Origin: Candidatus Gastranaerophilales bacterium
GTDB lineage: Bacteria; Cyanobacteriota; Vampirovibrionia; Gastranaerophilales; Gastranaerophilaceae
NCBI GenBank assembly: GCA_944323875.1
Contig: CALUUH010000009.1
Location: 1-64,000 of the forward strand
Reading direction: 5' to 3'
DNA length: 64,000 nt
Below are positions 8,772 to 16,817 of this stretch, in pieces. The notes beneath the pieces were generated by a model. That model was not told the DNA's origin, searched no databases, and was given only the letters and a program-made list of their open reading frames with translations. The translations under genes were made by a program, and so were the position numbers. Position 1 is the first letter of the stretch; each line of letters opens with the position of its first letter.

Positions 8772-10100
8772 TTAGTTGGAAATACACACAGCGCGGCCGT
8801 CGCTGTAGGACTTGTAGCCCCAGTTATTGTCACTGCCGCCCGTGTTGGTAGTGCCGAAGCCCCGGCGGTACGCGTAGCCAGCATCGTACTCCTCACTGGA
8901 CCAGTAGCGGTAGCCATTGTATTTGATTGGAGGATTTTGGCTGTATTCGTCCTTTACTTTGAGGTTGTATTTGGTTTCATTTGCTCCTATTGTTACTGCG
9001 TTGCCTTCGCTATCCACATATAAATTGCTAGCTAATTGTGCTAATTGCGCTCTCGTTGGTAGGCTCATGTTCTTTTGATCACATGCTTTTTTAGCTCCAG
9101 CCCAATAATTATTTGCACAGTAGCCGTTGCTGTCTCCTGTCTGGTCGTATGCTTTATCTTCTTCTGTTCCGTCGAAACATGTATTTATTGCTGTTGGAGC
9201 GAACTCTGTTGACCAGCACATGTCACCAATCGGGTTATCGCAAGTAGAGAATGCTACGCCAGAGCTTAATTGAATATCTTTTCCTACTCTATTCGGTCCT
9301 TTCTTACCGTTAACGTCTACCATATAACCCATGCAAGATACCTGTGAACCTGTATCTTCAATCGGGTCAGCATACGGGCATTCCGGCTGGTATGCCATAA
9401 TAACCGTTGTTCCGTCAGCAACAACAAAACTCATTGTATTAGTGTTAGTTTGCCAGTCGCTTAGGCCCATGCTTGATGCTGAGGTTAAAGAATCTGTTTC
9501 GACTTCCAAAGGTTCTTCGTTGCTTCCTGTTGTAACGACTTTAGGAGAGTAACATTTATTAATATCTGTGTTGTCACAGGTTTTAATAACTTTCATATAT
9601 TGTTTGAAAGTATCCATAAAATCTTCTGTAGTATTGTGGCCTGTCATAACGCCGTCGGTGTTCATTCTGCGAACTGTTTCAGTGAGTTTCTTTTCCCAGA
9701 GATCTTTAGCCGTAGACCATGCTTTCTCGTTATGATTTTGAATGAGCCCCGGAAGTGTCAGGGCGGCCACTATTCCGATAACTGCGAGAGTGATTAATAC
9801 TTCAGCCAAAGTGAAAGCGGCGCGCATTCCTCGCCCCTTGCGGGAGAGGATAGTTGGACTTAACGAGCGTTTAGCGAGTTTAGTCCTAACTTGGTGAGGG
9901 GTCATATCCTCAAGACTTGCAGCATGGTTAGATCCTGAAACAAGTTCAGGATGACGTAAAGACTCATGTGCGTCTTTAGCGGTTTCCAAAGTGTAAGAGC
10001 GGGTTACGTCCGCACCCTCATCCGGCCTCCGGCCACCTTCTCCCAACGGGAGAAGGGAATGCAACTGTTGTTGCTCTTTTTTAACATTTGGTTCAATCAT
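8772..10100 (-). CDS. Type IV prepilin-like protein with a C-type-lectin-like, DGR-style variable C-terminus
   Basis: From an ATG at 10100, preceded by AAAGGAG, this gene encodes 442 residues. Residues 1-91 are an odd leader made of in-frame repeat sequence (LPLGEGGRRPDEG, HPELVSGS, LSRKGRG). Residues 92-120 are the prepilin signature (MRAA, then FTLAEVLITL and a hydrophobic helix), cleaved by a prepilin peptidase after Ala rather than the usual Gly. The ectodomain is Cys-rich and ends with a DUF1566/C-type-lectin-like segment containing YWSSEE and a final AVC. The last ~120 bp are GC-rich and AAC-derived in codon style. An alternative start at 9827 (351 residues, leader MRAA) also has an SD-like AAGGGG. 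The protein is probably a surface pseudopilin or adhesin. Confidence 0.8.
   Translation of the reverse strand: MIEPNVKKEQQQLHSLLPLGEGGRRPDEGADVTRSYTLETAKDAHESLRHPELVSGSNHAASLEDMTPHQVRTKLAKRSLSPTILSRKGRGMRAAFTLAEVLITLAVIGIVAALTLPGLIQNHNEKAWSTAKDLWEKKLTETVRRMNTDGVMTGHNTTEDFMDTFKQYMKVIKTCDNTDINKCYSPKVVTTGSNEEPLEVETDSLTSASSMGLSDWQTNTNTMSFVVADGTTVIMAYQPECPYADPIEDTGSQVSCMGYMVDVNGKKGPNRVGKDIQLSSGVAFSTCDNPIGDMCWSTEFAPTAINTCFDGTEEDKAYDQTGDSNGYCANNYWAGAKKACDQKNMSLPTRAQLAQLASNLYVDSEGNAVTIGANETKYNLKVKDEYSQNPPIKYNGYRYWSSEEYDAGYAYRRGFGTTNTGGSDNNWGYKSYSDGRAVCISN
8793..8915 (-). other. Candidate DGR variable region (VR) at the 3' end of the prepilin gene
   Basis: Between the codon before YRYWSS and the last Arg codon, 27 of 41 codons end in C, and 23 of 41 are TAC, GGC, CGC, AAC, GAC or AGC, all reachable from AAC by changing its two adenines. 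In 8791-8910, 77 of 120 bases are G or C, whereas surrounding coding DNA is visibly AT-rich. Fixed residues (YWSSE, A, F, W, AVC) alternate with variable ones, as in known C-type-lectin DGR targets. No reverse transcriptase or template repeat lies in the window, so they would have to be elsewhere. Confidence 0.6.
9829..9903. repeat. Repeat unit (CCCCTCACC ... CGCAAGGGGCGAGG type), in frame in the prepilin leader
   Basis: On the minus strand the unit opens with GACCCCTCACC, has an internal palindromic core of about 45 bases, and closes with CGCAAGGGGCGAGG immediately before the codon-92 ATG of the prepilin. A second copy in opposite orientation is at 45535-45603, with the same ends and a different core. 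The unit is read in frame as part of the prepilin leader and also supplies an SD-like AAGGGG six bases before the internal ATG. Confidence 0.75.
9931..9956. repeat. Palindromic CTGAA-ACAAG-TTCAG element with TGACG tail
   Basis: The sequence GATCCTGAAACAAGTTCAGG followed by ATGACG is a widespread bacterial palindromic element often translated as HPELVSGS. Here it is in frame inside the prepilin leader. Related copies are at 8665-8690 and 45430-45460. Confidence 0.75.
9991..10057. repeat. Composite short repeat (GTGTAAGAGC-GGAC type plus PLGEGGRRPDEG palindrome)
   Basis: This stretch joins a GTGTAAGAGCGGG...GTCCGC mini-hairpin to a GGCCTCCGGCC / TTCTCCCAACGGGAGAA double palindrome. Variants of the first part recur near 10327-10350, 45513-45537 and 45682-45711. 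It is translated in frame in the prepilin leader as LPLGEGGRRPDEG. Confidence 0.65.
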
Positions 10101-10204
10101 AATTTGTTCTCCTTTCAGTTTTCTTTTGTAATCTATTTTTCTTTTATTCATTTTTTTGCAGCACAAGTTCCACAAGTTATAAATAACTTGTGTTCTTCAT
10201 TTGA

Positions 10205-10262
10205 GATCCCGCAAGGCAACAACTGTGGCGTATTGCACTCAAACCGCTGCGGGATGACGGAA
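10205..10262. repeat. Palindromic CCCGCAAGGCAAC ... TGCGGGATGACGG element, copy 1
   Basis: The unit opens GATCCCGCAAGGCAAC and closes CTGCGGGATGACGGAA, so its ends pair while the middle varies. Copy 2 is at 10347-10403 and copy 3 at 45344-45401. Confidence 0.75.
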
Positions 10263-10346
10263 AGATTTTGTATGTCTTTAGCGTTAAGCTGAGTGGTGGT
10301 GCAGGCTGGCCTGCCGGTCTGCCAATGTGTAAAAGTGGACTTGGCC

Positions 10347-10403
10347 ACCCCGCAAGGCAACAATTCTGGTGTGTTGCACTCAAACTGTTGCGGGATGACG
10401 GAA
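10347..10403. repeat. Palindromic CCCGCAAGGCAAC ... TGCGGGATGACGG element, copy 2
   Basis: Same ends and spacing as the copy at 10205-10262, in the same orientation and about 80 bases away, with several substitutions in the middle. Confidence 0.75.
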
Positions 10404-10470
10404 TGGTTTATATATATAATATTTCCATTTTTAGCAAAATCTAGTCGCTCAGCGGGCCTTAAATGTTTTA

Positions 10471-10481
10471 CCCCCCCCCCC
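10471..10481 (-). repeat. Homopolymer C11 (G11 on the coding strand)
   Basis: Eleven consecutive C lie inside the 159-codon frame, read on the minus strand as Gly-Gly-Gly. It is by far the longest G/C run noticed in this AT-rich window. Runs of this length slip during replication and commonly switch genes on and off. Confidence 0.85.
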
Positions 10482-10552
10482 GTAAAGCCAGTAATAGCAA
10501 GGGTTTCAGGCAATTGAGTGATTAAGTGGGTTTTCGAAATTTCTTCTGTTAA

Positions 10553-10600
10553 CACTTTCGTCACTTTACTCACATCACTCACTCTACTCACTCCACTCAC
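10553..10600. repeat. Tandem CACTCAC-type repeat
   Basis: Near-tandem units of ACTCACTCCACTCAC are present, giving a V-S-x repeat when translated on the minus strand. A second array is at 45641-45676 and has the same unit. Confidence 0.65.
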
Positions 10601-10713
10601 TTTTTTACTTCTCTGCGTTTCCGACATCCTATTTCCTCTTTTGCATACTTGTTATTTTTAGTTTAACATATCTCGCTTATATTTTCAAGACTGATAACAG
10701 CAAGAAGTAAACT

Positions 10714-11943
10714 TTATTCATAACGCAATGCATCAATAGGGTTCAGCAATGATGCCTTATATGCAGGGTAATACCCGAACAGGACACCAATCGCGCCGGA
10801 AAACCCGAGTGAAAGTATTATTGAAAAACTTGAGACAGAAACCGTCATTTCCGCAAATACCTCAAGGCATTTCGAGCCTAAAATACCTATTGCAACCCCT
10901 ACCAAACCGCCGATTATAGACAACAAAAAGGATTCAATCAAAAACTGTAGTCTGATATCTGATGCCTTGGCACCAATTGCCATACGTATACCTATTTCTT
11001 TGGTACGTTCTGTTACTGAGACCAGCATAATATTCATAATCCCGATACCGCCGACAAGCAGCGATACTGACGCAATTGCGCCCAGAAGCAAGGACATTGT
11101 GCGGGTTGAAGATTTGATTGTTTCCTGCATTTCTGTCAGGTTACGCACCTGAAAATCATCTTCCTGTGTTTTGCCGAGATGATGCCGTTTTCTAAGCAAT
11201 TCTGATATCTCTTCCTGGGCTGAGGCAAGATATTCCTCTGACTGCGCCTGAACATTTATCATTTTTACAGTTCCCGGAAAATCCGTTCCGAAAACCTTCT
11301 TCTGCGCTGTCGTTATAGGAATAAAGACTAAATCATCCTGATCCATTCCCATTCCGTTTTCACCTTTAACTTTAAGCGTTCCTATAACTTTAAAAGGAAT
11401 ATTCCCAATTCTTATTGTTTTATTTATCGGGTCCATGTCACCAAAAAGTTCTGTGGAAACCGTATTTCCTATTATCGCGACTTTTGTTGTGTTTTTTATA
11501 TCCTCCGGTATAAAATTACGTCCGGACATAATTTCCCAGTTGCGAATAACAAGGTAAGATGCCGTAGTTCCGGCAACAGAAGTAGACCAGTTCTGGTTGC
11601 CGTATGTAAGCTGCTGGGTTTCGGAGCTATACGGGGCAACCGCATAAATTCCATTCACCATTTTTTCTATGGCTTCGGCATCTTTAAGTGTCAAGGTTGG
11701 TTTTGTACCGCTTCCCATTCTGACACCGGCTGATGTTACAGAAGCCGAACGTATCATCAGAAGATTACTTCCCATTGATTCCATGTCTTTGGCTATTTTT
11801 TCGCTTGCGCCTGTTCCGACTGCAAGCATTATGATTACCGCACTGACACCAATTATAATCCCGAGACTTGTCAGCATAGAACGCATCTTGTTTATTTTTA
11901 ATGATATTATTGACATTTTGACAAGTGATTTAAAATCTATCAT
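10714..11943 (-). CDS. MacB-type ABC transporter permease (FtsX fold)
   Basis: This 409-residue protein has one N-terminal transmembrane helix (about 22-44), a large periplasmic MacB_PCD domain, and three C-terminal helices carrying the FtsX segment TKEIGIRMAIGAKASDI. It is the stand-alone membrane half of a MacB-like mechanotransmission transporter, whose ATPase is the adjoining gene; start and stop overlap as ATGA, implying translational coupling. With MacA-like and TolC-like partners upstream it forms a tripartite pump. Substrate could be a macrolide, peptide, lipid or siderophore and cannot be told from sequence. Confidence 0.92.
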   Translation of the reverse strand: MIDFKSLVKMSIISLKINKMRSMLTSLGIIIGVSAVIIMLAVGTGASEKIAKDMESMGSNLLMIRSASVTSAGVRMGSGTKPTLTLKDAEAIEKMVNGIYAVAPYSSETQQLTYGNQNWSTSVAGTTASYLVIRNWEIMSGRNFIPEDIKNTTKVAIIGNTVSTELFGDMDPINKTIRIGNIPFKVIGTLKVKGENGMGMDQDDLVFIPITTAQKKVFGTDFPGTVKMINVQAQSEEYLASAQEEISELLRKRHHLGKTQEDDFQVRNLTEMQETIKSSTRTMSLLLGAIASVSLLVGGIGIMNIMLVSVTERTKEIGIRMAIGAKASDIRLQFLIESFLLSIIGGLVGVAIGILGSKCLEVFAEMTVSVSSFSIILSLGFSGAIGVLFGYYPAYKASLLNPIDALRYE

Positions 11944-12626
11944 ACTTTGACCTCATCAGAGATTATATTGCCGTCTTTAAATCTTACAACACGCTTGCAG
12001 TATTCTGCAATATCGGGTTCGTGTGTTACAAGAACAATTGTTTTGCCGGTTTTAGCGTTCAAATTAACAAAGAATTCCATAACCTCAATACTCGTTTTAG
12101 TATCAAGATTACCGGTCGGCTCGTCGGCCAGAATTAAGGGCGGATCATTTATAATTGCACGTGCAATAGCCACACGCTGCTGCTGACCGCCTGACATCTG
12201 GTTAGGCATGTGGTTAGCGCGGCCTTCCAGCCCAACTATTTTTAGCGCGTGCATAGCTCTTTCATATCGTTCGTTTTCCGGCACTCCGTAATATATCATC
12301 GGAAGTTCCACATTTTCAACCGCTGATGTACGCGATATAAGATTGAACCCTTGAAATACAAATCCGATTTTTTGATTTCTTATTTTGGATAATTCATCTG
12401 AATTGAGCGAAAGAACGTCAATTCCGTCAAGATGGTAGCTGCCGGAATTTGGTTTGTCCAGTGTGCCCAGCATATTCATAAAGGTAGATTTACCGGAGCC
12501 GGAAGCGCCCATTATTGCTACGAATTCTCCTTCTTCAATCGAAAGCGAAACATTGTTAAGCGCATTGAATGAATCTTCGCCGGTTTGATATCTTTTTATA
12601 ACGTTTTTGACTTCTATCAGGCTCAA
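11940..12626 (-). CDS. MacB-type ABC transporter ATPase (LolD/MacB family)
   Basis: The 228-residue protein is a complete nucleotide-binding domain: Walker A GASGSGKST (40-48), signature SGGQQQR (145-151), Walker B LILADEP (164-170) and the D-loop NLD. It lacks any fused permease, so this is a split MacB system. It sits between the adaptor gene and the permease gene in the tolC-macA-macB order and is coupled to the permease by a 4-base overlap. Confidence 0.93.
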   Translation of the reverse strand: MSLIEVKNVIKRYQTGEDSFNALNNVSLSIEEGEFVAIMGASGSGKSTFMNMLGTLDKPNSGSYHLDGIDVLSLNSDELSKIRNQKIGFVFQGFNLISRTSAVENVELPMIYYGVPENERYERAMHALKIVGLEGRANHMPNQMSGGQQQRVAIARAIINDPPLILADEPTGNLDTKTSIEVMEFFVNLNAKTGKTIVLVTHEPDIAEYCKRVVRFKDGNIISDEVKV

Positions 12627-12638
12627 ATTTTATCCTTT

Positions 12639-13799
12639 CTAAAACATTCTCATCGGCGGCTTGTGTTCGGTTGATTTTTCTTTGCCTTTTATTCCGACGA
12701 TTACATTTGTACCTTCAGTAATCTTGTCAGAAATGATTTCCGTACGTGAATCGTCACTTGCGCCGGTTTCAATAGTTACACGTTCAGGCGTGCGTTTCTT
12801 TAAAATCCAGATACCTTTTGTTTTGTATTTTGTACCGTCAGTATTCGGGGTAAATTTCAAGGCAGTAGTCGGTGCACAAAGAACATTTTCACTTTTATCG
12901 GTTATTATAGAGACGTTTGCGGTCATACCCGGTTTAAGTTTCAAATCGTCATTCGCAACGTCAACGATAACTGAATAGGTAACAACATTTGAGGTATTTG
13001 TAGAAGCAAGTCTTACCTGAGTAACTTTACCTTCAAATACACTGTCTGCGTAACCGTCAAGAGTGTATTTAACATCCTGTCCTTCTTTTACTTTACCGAT
13101 ATCAGCTTCGGAGACATTAACTTCTATCTGCATCTTTGTCAAATCCTGAGCGATAGTGAAAAGTTCCGGAGCCTGAAAACTTGCGGCAACAGGCTGCCCT
13201 ACGTCTATTTCTCTTGAAATTACGGTTCCGTCAACAGGGGCAATGATTTTTGTATATCCTAAATTGGTCTGTGCTGTTTGTAAAGATGCGCGATATTGAT
13301 TAATTTGAGCGCGCGCTGCTGCTATCTGTGCCAAATCCGATTTATATGTGCTGTATGCCTGATCTAATTCACTTTTGGCAACGAAATTTTTTGCATACAG
13401 ATTTTTATATCTCTGGTAAGTTTTTTCATCATATTCTGCAACAGCCTGCATTCTGGCCAGATTTGCTTCTGCATTAGCGATTTGCGCCTCATTTTGTTTA
13501 ACGGTTGCCTCAAATGTTGCAGGATCAATTTGTGCAAGAATCTGCCCTTTCTTCACCTGCGCATTATAGTCAACATATATATCTTTAATCAGGCCTGATA
13601 CAGTTGAACCAACACTGACCGTATTAACAGGGTTAATAGTGCCTGATGCTTCTACAAATTGAGTTATTGTACAGCGTTTAATCTCTTTTGTTTCATAACT
13701 GACACGATTTTTAACTTTAGTTGTTATAAACATAGTCAGTATAAGAACAGCGATAATGCTTAACGGTATTAAATATTTTGGTTTGAGTAGTCTTTTCAT
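12639..13799 (-). CDS. MacA/HlyD-type periplasmic adaptor (membrane fusion protein)
   Basis: This 386-residue protein has an N-terminal signal-anchor helix (about 10-29), a first lipoyl half (SVGSTVSGLIKDIYVDYNAQVKKGQ), a long alpha-hairpin (about 85-180), the second lipoyl half (APVDGTVISREIDVGQPV) and beta-barrel and membrane-proximal domains. It would bridge the inner-membrane MacB-like complex to the TolC-like channel. Its ATG overlaps the stop of the preceding tolC gene by one base (TAATG). Confidence 0.93.
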   Translation of the reverse strand: MKRLLKPKYLIPLSIIAVLILTMFITTKVKNRVSYETKEIKRCTITQFVEASGTINPVNTVSVGSTVSGLIKDIYVDYNAQVKKGQILAQIDPATFEATVKQNEAQIANAEANLARMQAVAEYDEKTYQRYKNLYAKNFVAKSELDQAYSTYKSDLAQIAAARAQINQYRASLQTAQTNLGYTKIIAPVDGTVISREIDVGQPVAASFQAPELFTIAQDLTKMQIEVNVSEADIGKVKEGQDVKYTLDGYADSVFEGKVTQVRLASTNTSNVVTYSVIVDVANDDLKLKPGMTANVSIITDKSENVLCAPTTALKFTPNTDGTKYKTKGIWILKKRTPERVTIETGASDDSRTEIISDKITEGTNVIVGIKGKEKSTEHKPPMRMF

Positions 13800-15262
13800 T
13801 ATTTTTCATCCTCTAAGGTTGCTGTAACCGCTTGCGGCAAAGCCATTGCAAGTTCAAGATTGGCTCTTGCTACATTATAATTATACACGGCTTGAACATA
13901 TTCATGCTGTGCATTGTTATAATTTACTTTTGCGTCCTGAAGTTCTATATAATCTCCAAGTCCGACGCCGTAGCGTCCGTCAGCAAGTTCAAAGTTTTCT
14001 AAGGTTTGTTTTACTTTGACGGCGGCAAGCGGTATCTTTTTTTCTAATTGTATCATATCTACATAAGCTTTTTGCACTTCAAAATAAATGTTTTGCTTGT
14101 TGTTTTCAATTTCATTCTCGGCAAGTTTCACCTGCAATTTTCCGTTATCAATTTCAAACTTTTTACCGACAATATTTAGTGAAGTATTAAAACTTAAAGA
14201 CACGTTAAATGACTGGGTATTATTCGTATCCCTGTAACCATAACCGGCGCGGCCTTGAATTGACGGATAATATTCACGTTTAATATATAAAAGTGATTGT
14301 TTCATTGCCTCAAGTGTTGCATCAAAGGCTTTTAAATCCGGACGATTTTTGTATGCCAGTTCAACACTTTCTTCAAAAGTATAAGGAAACGGCACAAATT
14401 TATAACTGTCAATTATATCTATTTTTTCGACTTTTGAGGTCAAAAAAGCATCAGAAACATCCGGCGGAGGCTGGCTTATATCAACATTTTCATCTATTTT
14501 TTCCAAGCTGACCGGTGTATTTTCCGAAAAGTTAAAAGTTTCAGTGCTGGTAATTTCATATTCGGGCGCAAAAGCTATATACATAGAATTGTTTAATTGA
14601 ACAAGAGCATTTTGATATTCCTGTACCGCATTAACAAGAGAAACTTTTGCATCACTCAGGTTAACCTCTGCATTTACAAGGTCTATCTTGGATTTTATAC
14701 CTTCTTCAAAGTATGCCTTTGTTCTCTGGTAATTTCTTTCATTAATCTGAACATTTGCTTTGTTGATATCAACAGAAGCCTTTGCGGCAAGTACGCCGTA
14801 GTAATTGGTTTTAACACTAAAAATAGTATCAAGTACAGTATCATCAAAAGTATAAACAGCCGCAATTGTATTAAATTTATTCATCCTGATATTTGCGTTT
14901 GTTTTGCCGAAATCCCAGATAAGCTGTGTCAGAGAAGCTTCTGCACTGTAATAGTTATTTCTTCCCTGACGCATTAAACTGTTACTTGTCGCGTTTTCAG
15001 TTGCATAATATCCTGTGCCGACACCGATTGTCGGGAAGTAATCAGATTTAGCTATACTTGTTTGATTTTTCGAAACACCGTAATTATAACGTGCCTTTTT
15101 GACAGCAGGACTATTATCCAGAGCCATCCGAATACAATCATTTATAGAAAGTATTGCGTTCTTTTCGATTGTCGCATTTTCCACGGCGTTTGCCTGTAAC
15201 ATCGTTACAGACATCACAGTTAATACAAGAAGCTTTTTCAAATGTATATTTAAAATTTTCAA
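13799..15262 (-). CDS. TolC-family outer-membrane efflux channel
   Basis: The protein has two repeated OEP halves (about residues 40-215 and 300-475) with the usual helical content, giving the trimeric channel through the outer membrane and periplasm. I place the start at a TTG at 15262: it has AAGGA at 15270-15274 with a 7-base spacer and yields a normal signal peptide ending LQANA. A longer frame begins with another TTG at 15289 but has no such site. It is the first gene of a tolC-macA-macB operon that follows trkH after a 58-85 bp gap. Confidence 0.9.
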   Translation of the reverse strand: MKILNIHLKKLLVLTVMSVTMLQANAVENATIEKNAILSINDCIRMALDNSPAVKKARYNYGVSKNQTSIAKSDYFPTIGVGTGYYATENATSNSLMRQGRNNYYSAEASLTQLIWDFGKTNANIRMNKFNTIAAVYTFDDTVLDTIFSVKTNYYGVLAAKASVDINKANVQINERNYQRTKAYFEEGIKSKIDLVNAEVNLSDAKVSLVNAVQEYQNALVQLNNSMYIAFAPEYEITSTETFNFSENTPVSLEKIDENVDISQPPPDVSDAFLTSKVEKIDIIDSYKFVPFPYTFEESVELAYKNRPDLKAFDATLEAMKQSLLYIKREYYPSIQGRAGYGYRDTNNTQSFNVSLSFNTSLNIVGKKFEIDNGKLQVKLAENEIENNKQNIYFEVQKAYVDMIQLEKKIPLAAVKVKQTLENFELADGRYGVGLGDYIELQDAKVNYNNAQHEYVQAVYNYNVARANLELAMALPQAVTATLEDEK

Positions 15263-15347
15263 GGTTAAATCCTTAATATCGTTGCGCAATTATATAACGA
15301 TTTAACCATATTTAGTGTTCATTTTAATCATATATAAAGATTAAATA

Positions 15348-16817
15348 TTAACCTTTTTTTATTGTCCAGAAATCCCTCTGGAAAAAGACTAAAAACGGAA
15401 TTATTTCAAGACGTCCGATGAGCATACTTGCTGTCATTACTATTTTTGAAACATTATGTAAACTACTAAAAGACCCCATTGGACCGGTTATAGCCCCAAA
15501 GCCAGGGCCTATATTTCCTAAAGCTGTTATTGATCCGGATAATCCGATCACGACATCTTTTTCTGCTATTGTAATAATCAATGCCCCTGCTGCAAAAATT
15601 AAAAAGTAGAAATAGATGAAAACAAATATTTGCCTCAAAACTTCCGGCGGCACTACGCTGTTATCAATTTTGATATTCATTACAGCATTCGGATGTAATA
15701 TTCTGACCAGTTCACTTTTAAGAGATTTAAAAACTAGAATCCAACGTGTCATTTTTATACCGCCGCCGGCCGAACTGGAACAAGACCCCATAAACATAAC
15801 AATAAACAGCAGCACTTGCGCCGTAAAATCCCACTGAACAAAATCTTTACTTGCATTACCTGTTGAGGTAGTTATACTTATTACCTGATAAAAACCAGAT
15901 GTGACAGCCTCAAAAATAGAATATTTGTCATTCACGAACAACACACCGGCTATAGCAAGAGAAAACAGACATACCATAGTAAAATAAACTCTAAATTCTT
16001 CATTTTTAAAAAACAAAAGCAGGTTCCTTTTTGTAACAACTCTATATTGAAGAATAAAGCTCGCTCCTGCGAAGAACATAAAAAATATTATAATCCAGTT
16101 AATCAAATTTGAGTGATAGCCCATAATACTTTGCGGATTTGGGGAGAAACCGCCGGCAGAAAGTGTCGAGAAAGAATTGCAAACCGCATCAAATAAAGGC
16201 ATTCCCGCTAACTTTAACAGGATTATTTCAATAACAGTCATTGCACCGTATATCTTCCACAATGCAGAAGCAGTGTTGCGAATACGCGGTGTAATCTTAT
16301 CCTCAGTCGGTCCCGGCGCTTCGGCAAAAAACATCTGGCGTCCGGCAACGGCAAATTGCGGTAAAATAGCAATAAACAAGACTATAATTCCCAAACCTCC
16401 CAGCCATTGTGTAAGTGAGCGCCAGAAAAAGAATGCTTTCTCGTAATTGTAATGAGTCAGGATAGTAGCACCCGTTGTAGTAATACCGGAAACAGATTCA
16501 AACAAACTATCCAGAAAATTAAAACCGTAAAACATATACGGTACTGCAGACAATACACCGAATATTATCCATGAAACGGCCACTACAAACAGAGCTTCGG
16601 ATTTTTTTATGTCATTTATATTCTCGACCCTTGATGCATCCGGCACAAATTTTCTCAAAGAATAGCCGCCTACAATTCCAATCAGACTTGAGGTTAAAAA
16701 CGGTAATATGCTATGAGTTTCATGATAATACAACCCTATAGGAATTGGCGCAAGAACTACAATCCCTATATAAATCATTATCAAACCAATTGCATTTGCC
16801 AGATAGTTTAAACGCAT
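15348..16817 (-). CDS. trkH: Potassium uptake protein TrkH
   Basis: The 489-residue protein is a multi-pass ion channel of the TrkH/KtrB superfamily. All four pore-filter glycine motifs are visible in order: TTGAT, SAGGF, STGNA and NIGPG. Length and hydrophobic pattern are normal. Its start directly follows the trkA stop, so the gating subunit and the pore are made as one unit. Confidence 0.95.
   Translation of the reverse strand: MRLNYLANAIGLIMIYIGIVVLAPIPIGLYYHETHSILPFLTSSLIGIVGGYSLRKFVPDASRVENINDIKKSEALFVVAVSWIIFGVLSAVPYMFYGFNFLDSLFESVSGITTTGATILTHYNYEKAFFFWRSLTQWLGGLGIIVLFIAILPQFAVAGRQMFFAEAPGPTEDKITPRIRNTASALWKIYGAMTVIEIILLKLAGMPLFDAVCNSFSTLSAGGFSPNPQSIMGYHSNLINWIIIFFMFFAGASFILQYRVVTKRNLLLFFKNEEFRVYFTMVCLFSLAIAGVLFVNDKYSIFEAVTSGFYQVISITTSTGNASKDFVQWDFTAQVLLFIVMFMGSCSSSAGGGIKMTRWILVFKSLKSELVRILHPNAVMNIKIDNSVVPPEVLRQIFVFIYFYFLIFAAGALIITIAEKDVVIGLSGSITALGNIGPGFGAITGPMGSFSSLHNVSKIVMTASMLIGRLEIIPFLVFFQRDFWTIKKG

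Larger units (their letters stand above)
10148..10627 (-). pseudogene. Repeat-built ORF with an 11-G tract, possibly phase-variable or decayed
   Basis: A 159-codon frame starts at an ATG with AGAGGA seven bases upstream, so initiation is credible. The N-terminus is a VSxVSxV series encoded by a tandem GTGAGT-type repeat; the middle reads through a run of 11 G (10471-10481) and a short unique stretch (VKHLRPAERLDFAKNGN); the C-terminal part is translation of two palindromic repeats (10347-10403 and 10205-10262). No domain is recognisable. It may be an expressed, frame-switching leader, or non-functional repeat DNA. The prepilin gene starts about 50 bases after its end. Confidence 0.35.

Noticed and set aside
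10000-10700. Insertion sequence or prophage at the repeat island
   Set aside because: No transposase, integrase or phage structural gene was found; the repeats are short non-autonomous elements.
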